Shown here piece after piece: positions 47,051 through 57,845 of a stretch of DNA of 64,000 bases. The stretch lies in assembly GCA_002633025.1 (NCBI GenBank), contig NMRB01000192.1:114816-178815 (forward strand), read 5' to 3'. Both the position numbers and the translations under genes were made by a program. Below the pieces are notes generated by a model that did no database searches, was not told the origin of the DNA, and saw only the letters and a program-made list of their open reading frames with translations. Source of the DNA: Notospermus geniculatus. Taxonomy: Eukaryota; Nemertea; Pilidiophora; Heteronemertea; Lineidae. Numbering within the stretch: the first letter of the stretch is position 1; each line of letters begins with the position of its first letter.

Positions 47051-49148
47051 TAAAGCATACTGGACTTTATTCATATCAACCATCGAATCGACTTGGTGGA
47101 GTATGAATATTTAGGAACCATTGTCATGTAATCCATGCATAGTTTAAACATAAGTATTCCAACACGTCACTGGAAGGTCACTCTAGGCAGAATGCATTTC
47201 AATAGTGCCTATTTATAAACGTAATTGACCAAATAAATGGACTAACTTAATGGGTTTTATTTACAGAGCAAAGATACATACTAAGGTGAAATTAAAAACC
47301 TAAGACACGTTCACATTGGGAATTTTTTGGCAAGAGATTGGCTGTTCAATTTTGTCATGGTCTCATTTATTCTAATAGAAAAGAATAAAAATTTGATAAA
47401 ATGTTCTTTGATAAAATCTATAACTACCTTCACACAGCGAGATCAAAGTATGAAAAATGCAGAAAACGAACCTAGTCTTTTCTATTGATTCTGTCCATAA
47501 TATCAAAATGATTGTCCAAATTCAATGTACGAAATATGATTTATCGTCATAAATAAAATAAATTCCATTTAAATTGAAATGGAATAAATAAAATCAAAAC
47601 ATGATACATTCAGAGGAAGGGAGACAAAATTGCTTTACAAAAATTCACGTAGCATATATACTTAAAATATTAATAAACAATCTGATCCAGTAAGCTTGCA
47701 CTTCATTCTATATAGCACCCGTTCAGCATTCTTAGTTATTCACATTTTTTGTGCTTCACATTTTTCTAATGCATCTTATAACTAGAATTCCACATTTTAG
47801 TTGCAAAATTTATTTTTCGATATTCTGAGCTGGTTGTTGAATCGATATCTAGTTACAAAATTTCAAATATCAAACAATATCGAATCATCATTCAAACTGA
47901 TACTTTTATTTGATGGCCCTATTCGATTTCTGTATTAGAAGTGAATTTAGGAAATATAAAATGCCACGTGAATTTTATAAAACTAGGAACGTCGATCAAA
48001 ATGGAACACCAAGTGGGTATTGAGGAGTTAAATACGAAATGAAAATTTTGGAAAGGAGAGTTGGAAATAAAGGTACACGTCATGAACTGAATATTTTAGG
48101 AGCAAGTTGATCAACTATACAAATTCTTTAACGAGAAATTTGTGGGGTAAAATTCGCCGATTGTTAAAAGATGTTTTGCTCATGGTAGGATTTGTGGTCA
48201 GTAGGAGTTAGCGGTCTACTTAAAACCTGTCAGTCAGAATAAGACCCGTGAACTTAACAATTTCCGATGCTAAAATCAAACCCTCCATGATGCAAATGGA
48301 TTTTTCATTTTCCTCTCACTTACATAACTCCTGAGAACCAAATTCAAGACATTTTGAAAACATAAAAATTCCATTTAAGCATCCGCAAAATATCGAAGAC
48401 GACGACTTAGGAGGTAGAATGGGTGGGCATTACACTCGTGTCATGGATTTAAAAGGAGACGAAGAGTCCTCAAATACATAAAAATTCAACCCTACATGTA
48501 TGTAATTATTAATGCAAAATGCCCCGAAAAGGAACATCCTTGCAAACTTTCGAGGCCAAAGAAATGATATATTAGATTATTGTCTTTTTTGCTTGAAAAA
48601 TAGCGCTTGGGTGGGGGTAGCGTACATTTTTGTCATTCAACACATTTAAAAGTAATTTTGAACTCGTGGAACCACTCTAAAACATTTTTTTTTGTTTTTC
48701 GCCCACGGTGTTATGGGGTGGGGTGGGGGCGCTTGAAAAAGAATCATGTTGGGTGAATCGAAGTGGAACATGTATGTGCGTTTTAAGTACAGAAAATGAT
48801 TCTAAGATTTCGAAATAGAAACCATAAAGACTTTAAAATGTTAAAAATTGGGGGCAAGGGAAGGCATTTATCCAATATATTCTTTCATTTGGCCAAACCA
48901 TGTAACACAATACAGGTATTCAATTAAAATGAACCACAAGAAGAAGCGTCAGAATGAGATCCAATGATTTAAAGCAATTTGCCATGAAGAACCCATAGCT
49001 GCAGTTATAGTATCTGAGTAAAGTCCCTGTCCTCAAAATGTCCTTTGAGACGAATATTTTATATGAGTAGCAATTTGGCGTCACTGCCACATTTCGCTGC
49101 CAATTATTATGCAGAGTAATCCACGCAATGCATCATCCAATGTCGTCC

Positions 49149-49204
49149 TCTCGCGAGACACCGATATATCGCGAGATCTCGCGCGATACCGATATATCGC
49201 GAGA
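49149..49204. promoter_or_regulatory. Cluster of TCTCGCGAGA (CGCG) elements downstream of the Zic stop
   Basis: One exact palindrome TCTCGCGAGA lies at 49149-49158. One-mismatch relatives follow: TATCGCGAGA at 49167-49176, TCTCGCGCGA at 49177-49186 and TATCGCGAGA again at 49195-49204. Two of them sit in an 18-bp direct repeat, accgatatatcgcgagat. TCTCGCGAGA is a known promoter element in animals, bound by BANP and reported for Kaiso-type factors. Here it would lie in the 3' UTR, so it may mark an antisense or bidirectional promoter, or act as RNA hairpins. The motif count is seen directly; the function is inference. Confidence 0.5.
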
Positions 49205-49381
49205 TGTCGAAGACGGCTCATGGCACTTGAGACAACAGCTCGATTCGAGTAGAACACGAAAACTCCGCGAGCATTTGTAGTCACCACCGGGTGAGGGCCG
49301 AGTAACCCCCAGACGCACTAAACCAAGAGGTCGAATCTCTTACTTTCTCACTCTTGATACCCCTATAGGTTGAACTCTCGC

Positions 49382-49391
49382 TCTCGCGAGA
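49382..49391. promoter_or_regulatory. Second exact TCTCGCGAGA element
   Basis: An exact copy of the palindrome sits 33 bases downstream of the Zic stop codon, preceded by a half-copy (tctcgc). Together with the cluster at 49149-49204 it gives two perfect and three near-perfect sites within 245 bases. Confidence 0.5.
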
Positions 49392-49424
49392 ACCAAAGCG
49401 GTTAGTCACGTGATTTTCCTCTGG

Positions 49425-49912
49425 TCAGAATTGCGCCACTGCTGCAGGATGATGATGATGATGTGGATGGTGCAAGGACGGCATATGACTTAGTCCACTC
49501 ACAGGTGAATGTTCATTACTTGGCGGCGTGGGCATGCCGCCGGCGCTTTGGCAGACGTACCACTCACTCAGATTTGTTGCGGGATGACTATTTGACGTGA
49601 TATTTGAGGAGGATGTCAGAGGAGACGCTAGTGACGTAGTTGGAGGAGACTGCGCATGCGAACTTGGCGTCACGGGTGAGGCAGGCTCAGAGTCATTGGA
49701 TGAATCGTAATTTATTCCCGGCGTAGGACTCTTGCAATGTACTTTCATATGCTTCCGTAACGAGCTCGGATGAGTATAACTTTTATCACAGCCGCGAACT
49801 TTGCAGTTGTACGGTTTGTCGGACGTGTGGACGTGCATATGTTTCTTTCGGTCTGAACTGTTGGCGAACCGCCGGTCGCATCCGTCGAACTCGCATTTGA
49901 AGGGCTTTTCAC
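49425..49912 (-). CDS. zic: Zic-family zinc-finger transcription factor, last coding exon (zinc fingers 4-5 and C-terminus)
   Basis: The exon reads from 49912 down to a TGA at 49427-49425. It opens with GT, the last two bases of the Gly codon in the HTG-EKPF linker (phase-1 intron), then encodes 161 residues. Counted from the first full codon, finger 4 has C6, C11, H24 and H28, and finger 5 has C36, C41, H54 and H58. Both match the Zic signatures ([16 protein letters not shown] and [16 protein letters not shown]). The Ser/Thr/Pro-rich tail holds the conserved EWYVCQ at 116-121 and a run of five His near the C-terminus (150-154). Zic proteins are nuclear DNA-binding regulators of neural, mesodermal and left-right patterning; that is family knowledge. 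Fingers 1-3 and the N-terminus are not seen here and should lie on earlier exon(s) to the right. Vertebrate Zic genes have another intron just after finger 5; here the reading frame runs unbroken to the stop. Finger 5 has C-x4-C spacing, whereas vertebrate Zic has C-x2-C. Family identity is very sure; the paralogue is not decided. Confidence 0.96.
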
Positions 49913-49930
49913 CTGAAAAGAGAAAGAAAA
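49913..49930 (-). other. 3' splice site of the Zic terminal exon
   Basis: On the minus strand a pure pyrimidine tract (TTTTCTTTCTCTTTTCAG) ends in AG immediately before the exon. The junction falls in the linker between fingers 3 and 4, at the place of the first intron of vertebrate Zic genes (family knowledge). Both the tract and the reading frame support the boundary. Confidence 0.9.
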
Positions 49931-49989
49931 CGGTGTTTTAAGAATAATGCGAAATGATTTGGATGCGAAATATTTTTAAGATAAAAATC

Positions 49990-50215
49990 AGGATATTTTC
50001 ACTTCTTGTGAAAATATCTGAAGTCATTGCACTCTGAAATAAGAAAATTATACATTTGGAAAAAAAATCAGGAAATTTTCAGTTCTTGTTTGAAGTCATT
50101 GCATTCTGAAATAAAATAAGAAAATTATACATTTGGAAAAAGTCAGGAAATTTTCAGTTCTTGCCTGAAAATATTTGAAGTCATTGCATTCTGAAATAAG
50201 AAAATTTGACATTTG
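49990..50215. repeat. Three-copy tandem repeat inside the Zic intron
   Basis: Three imperfect copies (periods about 72 and 85 bp) share the words gaagtcattgca, tctgaaataag and acatttgg. The first copy also contains a short hairpin (gatattttcac / gtgaaaatatc). It lies 80-300 bases upstream of the last exon's splice acceptor. Confidence 0.8.
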
Positions 50216-50832
50216 GACGTAACGCTGCTGACATCATGATATCATGTCGAAGTGCAATCATTCTCAGCAAGCGATCCCGCAATCTCGGAACGTTAAAGCA
50301 TTGCCACCCCTCAATCTCTTATAGCAACTCGACATTTGGCGATATGTTAAATTATGTGAAAGGTCCTCAGCGCTTTAACTGACGCGGTTGAATCTTTTCT
50401 TTGCGTTTTGAGTTTAATTGGAGTCATGCTGTTCTGGACGGCGGTCTCTGCGCCATTCCCACTTCAAGCTCACCAAATCTTGGCTAGGGGCACACAGGGA
50501 CCGGGAAGAACAAAGCTACATTTGTGGTGCCATATGCCGGCATTGGGAAACATTTGCCCTTTCAATATGATTAGAGAAGAGAAGAGGGTGTAAATACTGC
50601 CACTAATTGGCTTGGCTAGAACTATGTGGGTTGGTAAGAGAGAAAAACAATCAGAGAGATTATCACAAAGAAGGTCTCACGAAAGCCAGCCATTTTCATT
50701 TCATGTCTGTTTCCGAACTGATTATTTAAAAAAATGTTGCATTACCAAAACCACTGCGTATTGTCTGGGGTAAAAAACTCTGCATTTTTGGCTAGATTGA
50801 AGTGTTAGGTCTCGAAAAGATAGGCTACATTC

Positions 50833-52155
50833 TCAACTTAGAGGTCAAAACTGCAGTGCCAGATTTACCGAAGAATGACGGAAAGACCCGAAGTGTTACG
50901 AATGGAAAAGATAGTTGGAAGGGTATATCCATGTACATTTGTATGTTGCGATTGCAGGACACTCCGATAATAACCTTGGTTTATGCTTACGCGGTTCTAT
51001 TCCTTAACGTATGGATTTTTTTTATTTTCCATTTCCTATTCTGACGGAATCAAACGTATTATATTGTGCTGCCCTTCAAAACAAGGACTCAACCTTTGAC
51101 AAAACCAATAGATGGACTAAAACGGTATTGATTCCAACCCGGAACAGCTGATACCTGTCTCTATAGCATCGCAAAAACGCTTTGTCCGCGGGAAAATGTA
51201 CCTAATACACCCATTATGGAGTCGCCTATACGCCGATGTGAAATTTACATAGATGGGCCAACCCAACATATGGTAGTGTGTATGTACAAGCTGTGTGCAT
51301 TTCAGTGCGTGTGTGGATCATGTACATGTAGATAGCTTGACAACAGGTGACACAGGTTTAATTAGTACCGTACTGCTTAAATACGTGTAGATTATGATGA
51401 GATTTAGAGATATCTAAATATAGTTCGACAGCGATTAAAATACTCATGCATTTTTGTAAGATGTGGTGTCATTTCGTAATCTGTCGATTTTAAGACAGCC
51501 CGCTCGTAAGAAACTTGTGATTTGCCAAACGCATGATTAAAGTACATCACTTTTCAACGATCATCAATAATTCTCTATTATATCTTGCCAATGGTCGGTT
51601 CTCGGATACGATAGACTTGTCCATGGTTCACTAAATCGCCACAAGTCGTGGCGCCACTGTCGACTATTGTCGTCTTGATTCGATTTTGCCGTCGTCATCG
51701 ATAATGCAAATAGTTGTATGACTGTGATATCTTACTTTTAACCTCTATACCATCATTTTATGTAAAAAGAAGACAGTATTGTACATATAATGTTATTGAA
51801 TTTTTTCTCATTTTTTTGAAGTCAAAAACAGTGAGCACGATTTATTTTGATACAAAGTGAGCTTCATCTTCTATTCTGTACTGGAATATTTTAATATAAA
51901 GTGAGCTTCATCTTCTAAATCGATACTAGAATATGTAAGTATTGGTACCTAAAGTGTACGTAAAGTCAAGTTTGTTGTTAAAGTTTTTTTTTCAATTTTG
52001 ACTTAACCAGCTTAGACCACTGTCTATTTCTCTTTCGTTACTTTGAAATTTAGCTCATCAAGATCAACAACAAAGGAATCTGCTACCACACATCATAGAA
52101 ATTAATCACAATAATGATGGAACAATTCGTCGTATCGGTGTCACTGCGATTTACT
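50833..52155. repeat. Left copy of a ~1.3-kb tandem duplication (probable alternative haplotype)
   Basis: This block matches 52157-53536 nearly base for base, with scattered substitutions and small indels. It ends exactly at the lone n at 52156. It begins with tcaacttagaggtc, the same bases that open the right copy. It has two copies of a short repeat (aagtgagcttcatcttct), whereas the right copy has three. The 80-codon frame at its start is identical in both copies but has no recognisable product. Confidence 0.9.
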
Positions 52156-52156
52156 N
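52156..52156. other. Single unknown base at a contig-join-like junction
   Basis: One n separates the two copies of the 1.3-kb duplication. The left copy ends in tttact and the right begins with tcaacttaga on either side of it, as expected where two overlapping contigs were abutted rather than merged. Confidence 0.9.
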
Positions 52157-53536
52157 TCAACTTAGAGGTCAAAACTGCAGTGCCAGATTTACCGAAGAAT
52201 GACGGAAAGACCCGAAGTGTTACGAATGGAAAAGATAGTTGGAAGGGTATATCCATGTACATTTGTATGTTGCGATTGCAGGACACTCCGATAATAACCT
52301 TGGTTTATGCTTACGCGGTTCTATTCCTTAACGTATGGATTTTTTTTATTTTCCATTTCCTATTCTGACGGAATCAAACGTATTATATTGTGCTGCCCTT
52401 CAAAACAAGGACTCAACCTTTGACAAAACCAATAGATGGACTAAAACGGTATTGATTCCAACCCGGAACAGCTGATACCTGTCTCTATAGCATCGCAAAA
52501 ACGCTTTGTCCGCGGGAAAATGTACCTAATACACCCATTATGGAGTCGCCTATACGCCGATGTGAAATTTACATAGATGGGCCAACCCAGCATATGGTAG
52601 TGTGTATGTACAAGCTGTGTGCATTTCAGTGCTTGTGTGGATCATGTACATGTAGATAGCTTGACAACAGGTGATACAGGTTTAATGTCAAGCTGATACA
52701 GGTTTAATAAGTACTGTACTGCTTAAATACGTGTAAATTATGATGAAATTTAGAGATCTCTAAATATAGTTCAACAGCGATTAAAATACTCAAGATGATG
52801 CATTTTTGTAAGATGTGGTGTCATTTCGTAATCTGTCGATTTTAAGACAGCCCGCTCGTAAGAAACTTGTGATTTGCCAAACGCATGATTAAAGTACATC
52901 ACTTTTCAACGATCATCAATAATTCTCTTTTATTATATCTTGCCAATGGTCGGTTCTCGGATACGATAGACTTGTCCATGGTTCACTAAATCGCCACAAG
53001 TCGTGGCGCCACTATCGACTATTGTCGCCTTGATTCGATTTTGCCCTCATCATCGATAATGCAAATAGTTGTATGACTGTGATCTTACTTTTAACCTCTA
53101 CCATCATTTTATGTAAAAAAACAGTTATGTAATGGTATTGAATTTTTTTCTCATCTTGGAGTCAAAAACAGTGAGCACGATTTATTTTGATACAAAGTGA
53201 GCTTCATCTTCTACTCTGTACTGGAATATTTTAATATAAAGTGAGCTTCATCGTCTAAACTCGATACTAGAATATATAAGTATATTAAGTGAGCTTCATC
53301 TTCTAAGAAATCGATACCAGAATATGTAAGTACCTAAAGTGTACGTAAAGTCAAGTATTTAATGTTTTTTTTCCAATTTTGACTGAACCAGCTTAGACCA
53401 CTGTCTATTTCTCTCTCGTTACTGTGAAGTTTAGCTCATCAAGATCAACAACAAAGGCATCTCCTACCACACATCATAGAAATTAATCACAATAATGATG
53501 GAACAATTCGTCGTATCGGTGTCACTGCGATTTACT
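52157..53536. repeat. Right copy of the ~1.3-kb tandem duplication
   Basis: This is the second copy of 50833-52155. It ends at tttact (53536), where the left copy met the n, and then continues into unique sequence. Extra bases relative to the left copy include a short insertion near 52685 and one more aagtgagcttcatc unit near 53287. Confidence 0.9.
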
Positions 53537-54695
53537 TCAAACATGCTCGTGTACATGGTCCAATGAGCCGACTTATCCGGCCACAGAGGCTACACCCCAT
53601 GTGGCTCAGGCCCACAATGGACAGCGCTGTACCCCCTGCTGAAAAGCATGGGACATTGCACGATGGTTTGCAACCTATCCATTGTTTGGAAATCGGAAAA
53701 CAATGAGAACAGGAAGAGATCATGAATATTACACCAGATTTAATCTGTGTGCAAGTTTGTAAACGACATCAGAAAAATAATGTTACTGTAGTTCGATATT
53801 TTACGTTGTGATGTGTTAGACATCGTGGAGACTTTCGGGCAGAATGACGAATTTCAACAAGCATTATGTCCATGATTCATCTTTCCATTGACAGTTATTG
53901 AACTTTTTCATTTCCATTTTCAAACATAAACAAATTGTGTGTAAAAATGACTGTCAACATGCCGTCGCACGTGCTTGACATTGAGGTTGATCAAAACAAC
54001 ACAAGCAATGAATCCGTCAGTGCAGATTCACAACCAACGTCACAGTAAATGTGTCCATTCTTCTGATTGGCCACATCGTGCTTTTACACGATTTATCCAC
54101 GAATCAGTTTTAAGTTCACTTTTTGTTACCAAGGTTTTGGTTCGTTACCGTGCAGGTGCCAAGACGAGCGAGGAAGGAATGATCGAGTTGCTTTTTGGCC
54201 GATATTCCCACAACGTTACTTAAAAAACATAAGCTGGCTTACGAAATTCTGGTTACCTTTGTGCCCGTAGAGTAGTATAAGGGTGTCATCACCTCAGTGC
54301 GAATATGCCAACTGTACGAGGTGATAGTAGGCCAATACTCGGAGAACTCGCACCGAGGAACTCCACGTCAATTCACTGGAACCAAAGACTAATTAACCTG
54401 CTTGTTATTTGTCTAATTAGAAGACACCCGGTTGTGACTTGTGGAGAAATAGACGAGTTGTTTTAAGCAACATTGGCAAGTAAAACTGATGCGGGCAAAT
54501 GTACACCAGCATGAGTGAACTGTCAGTCAACGTATAGGCAGTTCTGAGAACTGAAACCTTCAGAGTGAGTGGTTTCAGCGGGCGTCTTCAAGTGAGCAGG
54601 TTTTGCTCTTTCCATACACGTACTTAGTTCCATTGATTTTAATTAATTTCTTAGATGTGGTGCAATAGAACTGACATGACTGACCAAGATACGTA
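53537..54695. other. Unique intronic sequence
   Basis: No repeat or gene was recognised. Frames here are short and unlike known proteins. The block at 53975-54270 is open in two plus-strand frames, without supporting signals. Confidence 0.4.
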
Positions 54696-54908
54696 CGGGA
54701 GAATCCAACTTACCTCGACGCGAGTCCAGGTCATAAAAATTTTTGTAAGTTCTAAAAATAGTAGGGGTGGCATAATGGTAGATGGAACAGCTTAGGTATA
54801 ATACAAGCTGTTCCAGTTACCATTATGCTCCCTCTATATTACGGTATTATTAGAACTTAGAAAATTTTTATGACATGGCCTCGCGTCGAGGTAAGTTGGA
54901 TTCTCCCG
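54696..54908. mobile_element. Foldback MITE with TA target duplication
   Basis: The terminal inverted repeats start CGGGAGAATCCAACTTACCT on both strands and run about 45 bases with small gaps. A second inverted pair (aacagctt / aagctgtt) lies near the centre. TA flanks both ends (54694-54695 and 54909-54910), as for Tc1/mariner-derived MITEs. No transposase frame is present. Confidence 0.85.
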
Positions 54909-55229
54909 TATAATCTACGTCATGATACACAGGACTCAATATTTTAGAAAAATGTGAGGAAAATAAATGGTAATGATGGTTCTGGTCCTCCAGTCAGAGA
55001 GTAGCCCTGCTGTCCACTCAACAGTCATGGGAGCTTCTCAGTCGGTATAGCATATCCTAGTGACCCACCTGGCTTTTTTTTCATATTCTTCAACATCGTC
55101 TTCCCTTACCCACTGTCCACTAAGATATAGTCATGTTGGACCCCGAGAACGTGTGGTAGGTATCAAATCAGATACCTAGAAGTTGGGAATAAGCCATAGC
55201 AGGTCTTGTTGTAAACCAGTAATTGCCCA

Positions 55230-55460
55230 CATGCCATGAAAATGCTGTTTGCCCCGGCTGTCTTGCAGTTTAGGTATTCGCAATTAGAACCGCTACTTAT
55301 CGCGAATAAGAGCCTCAATCACGATAAAGAACGCCTTGTCAATCATTCTCGCTCATCTTGTTCCTAATACAATTTGTCAGTTTACTTGAGTTTTTTCTGT
55401 AGAAGGCATAAAACGGTAGCAGAGGTTGTGGATGTGCGTTGTTTCAGACCTGAATGCAAG
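55230..55460. promoter_or_regulatory. Candidate intronic cis-regulatory block
   Basis: This is non-repetitive sequence with homeodomain-like (caatta, tcaatcat) and GATA-like (gataaag) words at close spacing. It contrasts with the repeat-rich flanks. Placement in the Zic intron makes an enhancer plausible; that is inference from motif words alone. Confidence 0.2.
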
Positions 55461-57110
55461 GCCACGGAGTGAGATTTCACCTATGCAGTCCTCGAAAATG
55501 ATTCCGTTGGTAGGTCAGCAGGGCAGGAATCCAGTGGATGCGTTTACTACGCCAACGTGTCTGGGATGCTGTGCATTGTAGGCCAATGTAGGCCTACACG
55601 AATGAGTTTCTTAGATGCGATGCAAATGCATCTATAGGCCTATCTTTCCAAGTCGGCTGTAGTATGGAGTACATGCACATGTACTAGCAAAAATAGATAT
55701 TTTTGGTACTACATAGTATAAGCCTACATGTAAAACGTTTGTTTGTGGGTAGATTTACACTGATACCACTACATGTAGGCCTACATGTACATTTCTACAC
55801 TACATGTACATGCACGTTTTTAGTGTGTATCAAACTGAATGCACAAGCATTCGATTTTAAGGATATATTTAATCGAATATTGGTTAATATTTATTTCCAT
55901 TCATGACACAAAGACGAACCGATTGTTCACTATAAATGGTTAATTGATTGCTGTACGCGAGACGTTTGAAAAATTAAAATGCTTTGACAGCGTTCGATAT
56001 TTCTCATTGCTGCCGTGGCCGAGGGTTGGGATGGTGGCATATCATCCATTGGATATTTTCTACACCAGTAAATAAATTTAATACTGGCGACAACGCACGT
56101 GCGCCAATCCAAAGGATCAATCGTATATTCCCTTTGACTGTTCGTATTACTTGGCAGTTTTTTCTCCTCATTTCCACCCGACCGGTGCGACTGTGGCCAC
56201 CCCGTGGCGATAAAATCGCAACCAGAAAATCTCCTTAATGATCGATGTCACAGGTTTGGCTGTATTTCCAGGCGGCTGTTTGGCCAACCCGTCAATGGTT
56301 ATCGTAAAATAAAGAGGCGTTAATCCATTTCGCATGAAACAACACATTTTCATTCGCAGGTGTCCTATGTATACTAGTACTAAGGACAAATGGCATTGGG
56401 ACGGGTTCGCGATAAACTCGCCTCAGGCTTCTTGCAATATACAGCTATACCTTGAAAACAAATCAGCTGGTACAAAAAACTTTAATAATGAGTTGTCTGG
56501 TTGGAACTATTCAATTTGATTTAGTTTGATTTGGTGCGATTTACAAAAAAGTCAAAAAAAAATTTTTAAATTAAAAAAAAATTAAGTTGCACTGGAAACT
56601 TTAAGAATCGAAAAGGTAAATTCGTAATTCTGTGCATCAAAGTTAGTTCTGTTCCGCGCCTTCGCATTTTTACGCAGTTCGTAATATTTTTTCCTATGAC
56701 ATGTATGAAAAGCCATCTTTCTGCAGGATATGTATTGTCGTGGTTTCTGCTTCGTTACAAAATTTTCATCAGGAAATGCAATGCATTGCAAAAGTATAGT
56801 GCTGAATGAATATCTATGAATACGAATATTTGTAAGATCGAGCATACATGTAGCCTGATAACAGGAATGTATCATCAGCAACTGCCCTGCACAAGGCCCC
56901 AGCAACAGATACGAGTGTATAACAAACAATACCAACAACAGACAACATCGTAGGAAGATGTCATGGACGATACTGTTACTAGAGCGAGATGAGTGGATTA
57001 TACCAAAATTCATGAAAACACATTTCATGCATCAATAGGTCAGATATATTCTCAGTGTTCAGTTTTCGAATTACTGGAATTGCAATTGAATCTCCTACAG
57101 TGTTGCTTAA
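55461..57110. other. Unique intronic sequence with ACATGTA-rich stretch
   Basis: 55560-55830 is dense in taggcctac and acatgtaca words typical of simple-sequence drift in marine invertebrate genomes. 55950-56520 is unique and GC-mixed. A 148-codon ATG frame on the minus strand (57028-56582) has a hydrophobic stretch near residues 25-48 but no family match that I recognise, and one frame of that size is expected by chance. Confidence 0.35.
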
Positions 57111-57377
57111 ACGTTGAATACTGCAGTGTAATCTTCTCGTGCCTATAGCACTAGACCTAGCGTTTTTACCGGCTTATCCCGGCCCCGATTTCGAAAACTT
57201 GAGAAAACTGTCATGATGTCGGAGGATGTCTCACTGACGTAAAAAATTGGGGTGTAAACGGCCAGATTACAAGCAAATAATGTAGTACAAGGTCTGTATT
57301 CAGTCGCTGTAGCATCATTTCTGCATTGACACAGCGTGGGTGTTCCCCGCTCGTTTGCACAATACATGTACGTAACT

Positions 57378-57456
57378 ATGGCTGCCTCTAGAGATGATAC
57401 TGAGGGTTCTCGCCATGAAATCATTGATTTCCATTCAGTGTTTGCTGGAGAATGGG
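57378..57456 (+). CDS. Candidate first coding exon, unknown product (speculative)
   Basis: An ATG in strong context (A at -3, G at +4) opens a 26-codon acidic, polar frame beginning MAASRDDTEGSRHEI. The frame reaches a GTAAGA donor-like site at 57457. The frame also stays open past that site to 57578, so the donor need not be used. No family is recognised. It would be antisense to Zic, within its intron. Chance is a real alternative. Confidence 0.15.
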
Positions 57457-57809
57457 GTAAGACAGGACAAAGTTATCCAAAAAGATTTACATGTACCCAA
57501 AGATACGAATCCGCAGAAACTGTAACTGTATACGTCATCCGGGCATCTCATCCACGCATCATCGCGTGTGAATACTAACAACAAGAAATGGCCGTCTGTG
57601 GCGTAACAGCTCGATCAACTTAATCGCCTTTATTGGGAAATCGTAAACTAACCTTTCCCTGAGGAATGACAGTCGCTTGGTGAGTGACCACGCAGGCAAA
57701 ACGCAAACATGAATAAGACATGTTGATGATCGATGAATGAAACAATAGTTAGTGAACACACAGTTCGGGGTATTCATACTTCCTTCGTGTGTGCAGGGAT
57801 GATCAGGAA

Positions 57810-57845
57810 CCGCCATAAAAAGTTTGGCGGGAAAAGGAAGTGACG
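57810..57845. promoter_or_regulatory. Promoter-like cluster: YY1-, E2F- and ETS-type sites
   Basis: Within 36 bases lie CCGCCAT (57810-57816; ATGGCGG on the minus strand, YY1-like), TTTGGCGGGAAA (57823-57834, E2F consensus) and GGAAGTGACG (57836-57845, ETS core with a TGACG half-CRE). Such clusters mark transcription start sites of housekeeping-type animal genes (established motif knowledge). The minus-strand ATG of ATGGCGG opens an 85-codon frame (57816-57559) of unknown nature. No annotated gene explains the cluster. Confidence 0.4.

Larger units (their letters stand above)
47256..49424 (-). other. zic: Probable long 3' untranslated region of Zic
   Basis: This is about 2.2 kb of AT-rich, mostly non-repetitive sequence directly downstream of the Zic stop. 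It has no credible open frame. On the minus strand the furthest candidate polyadenylation signal I picked is AATAAA at 47261-47256; other A/T-rich near-signals lie nearer the stop, so the real end is unknown. The stretch stops before the TTAA-flanked MITE at 46901-47050. The first 350 bases after the stop (49080-49424) differ from the rest in being CpG-rich. Confidence 0.4.

Noticed and set aside
49081-49318. Minus-strand frames with repeated RDISVSRE/RYIGVSRE
   Set aside because: By-product of the repeated CGCG elements in the Zic 3' UTR; out of phase with each other.
56582-57028. 148-codon minus-strand frame with a hydrophobic segment
   Set aside because: No family recognised, no splice or promoter support. 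About one frame of this length is expected by chance in a window this size.
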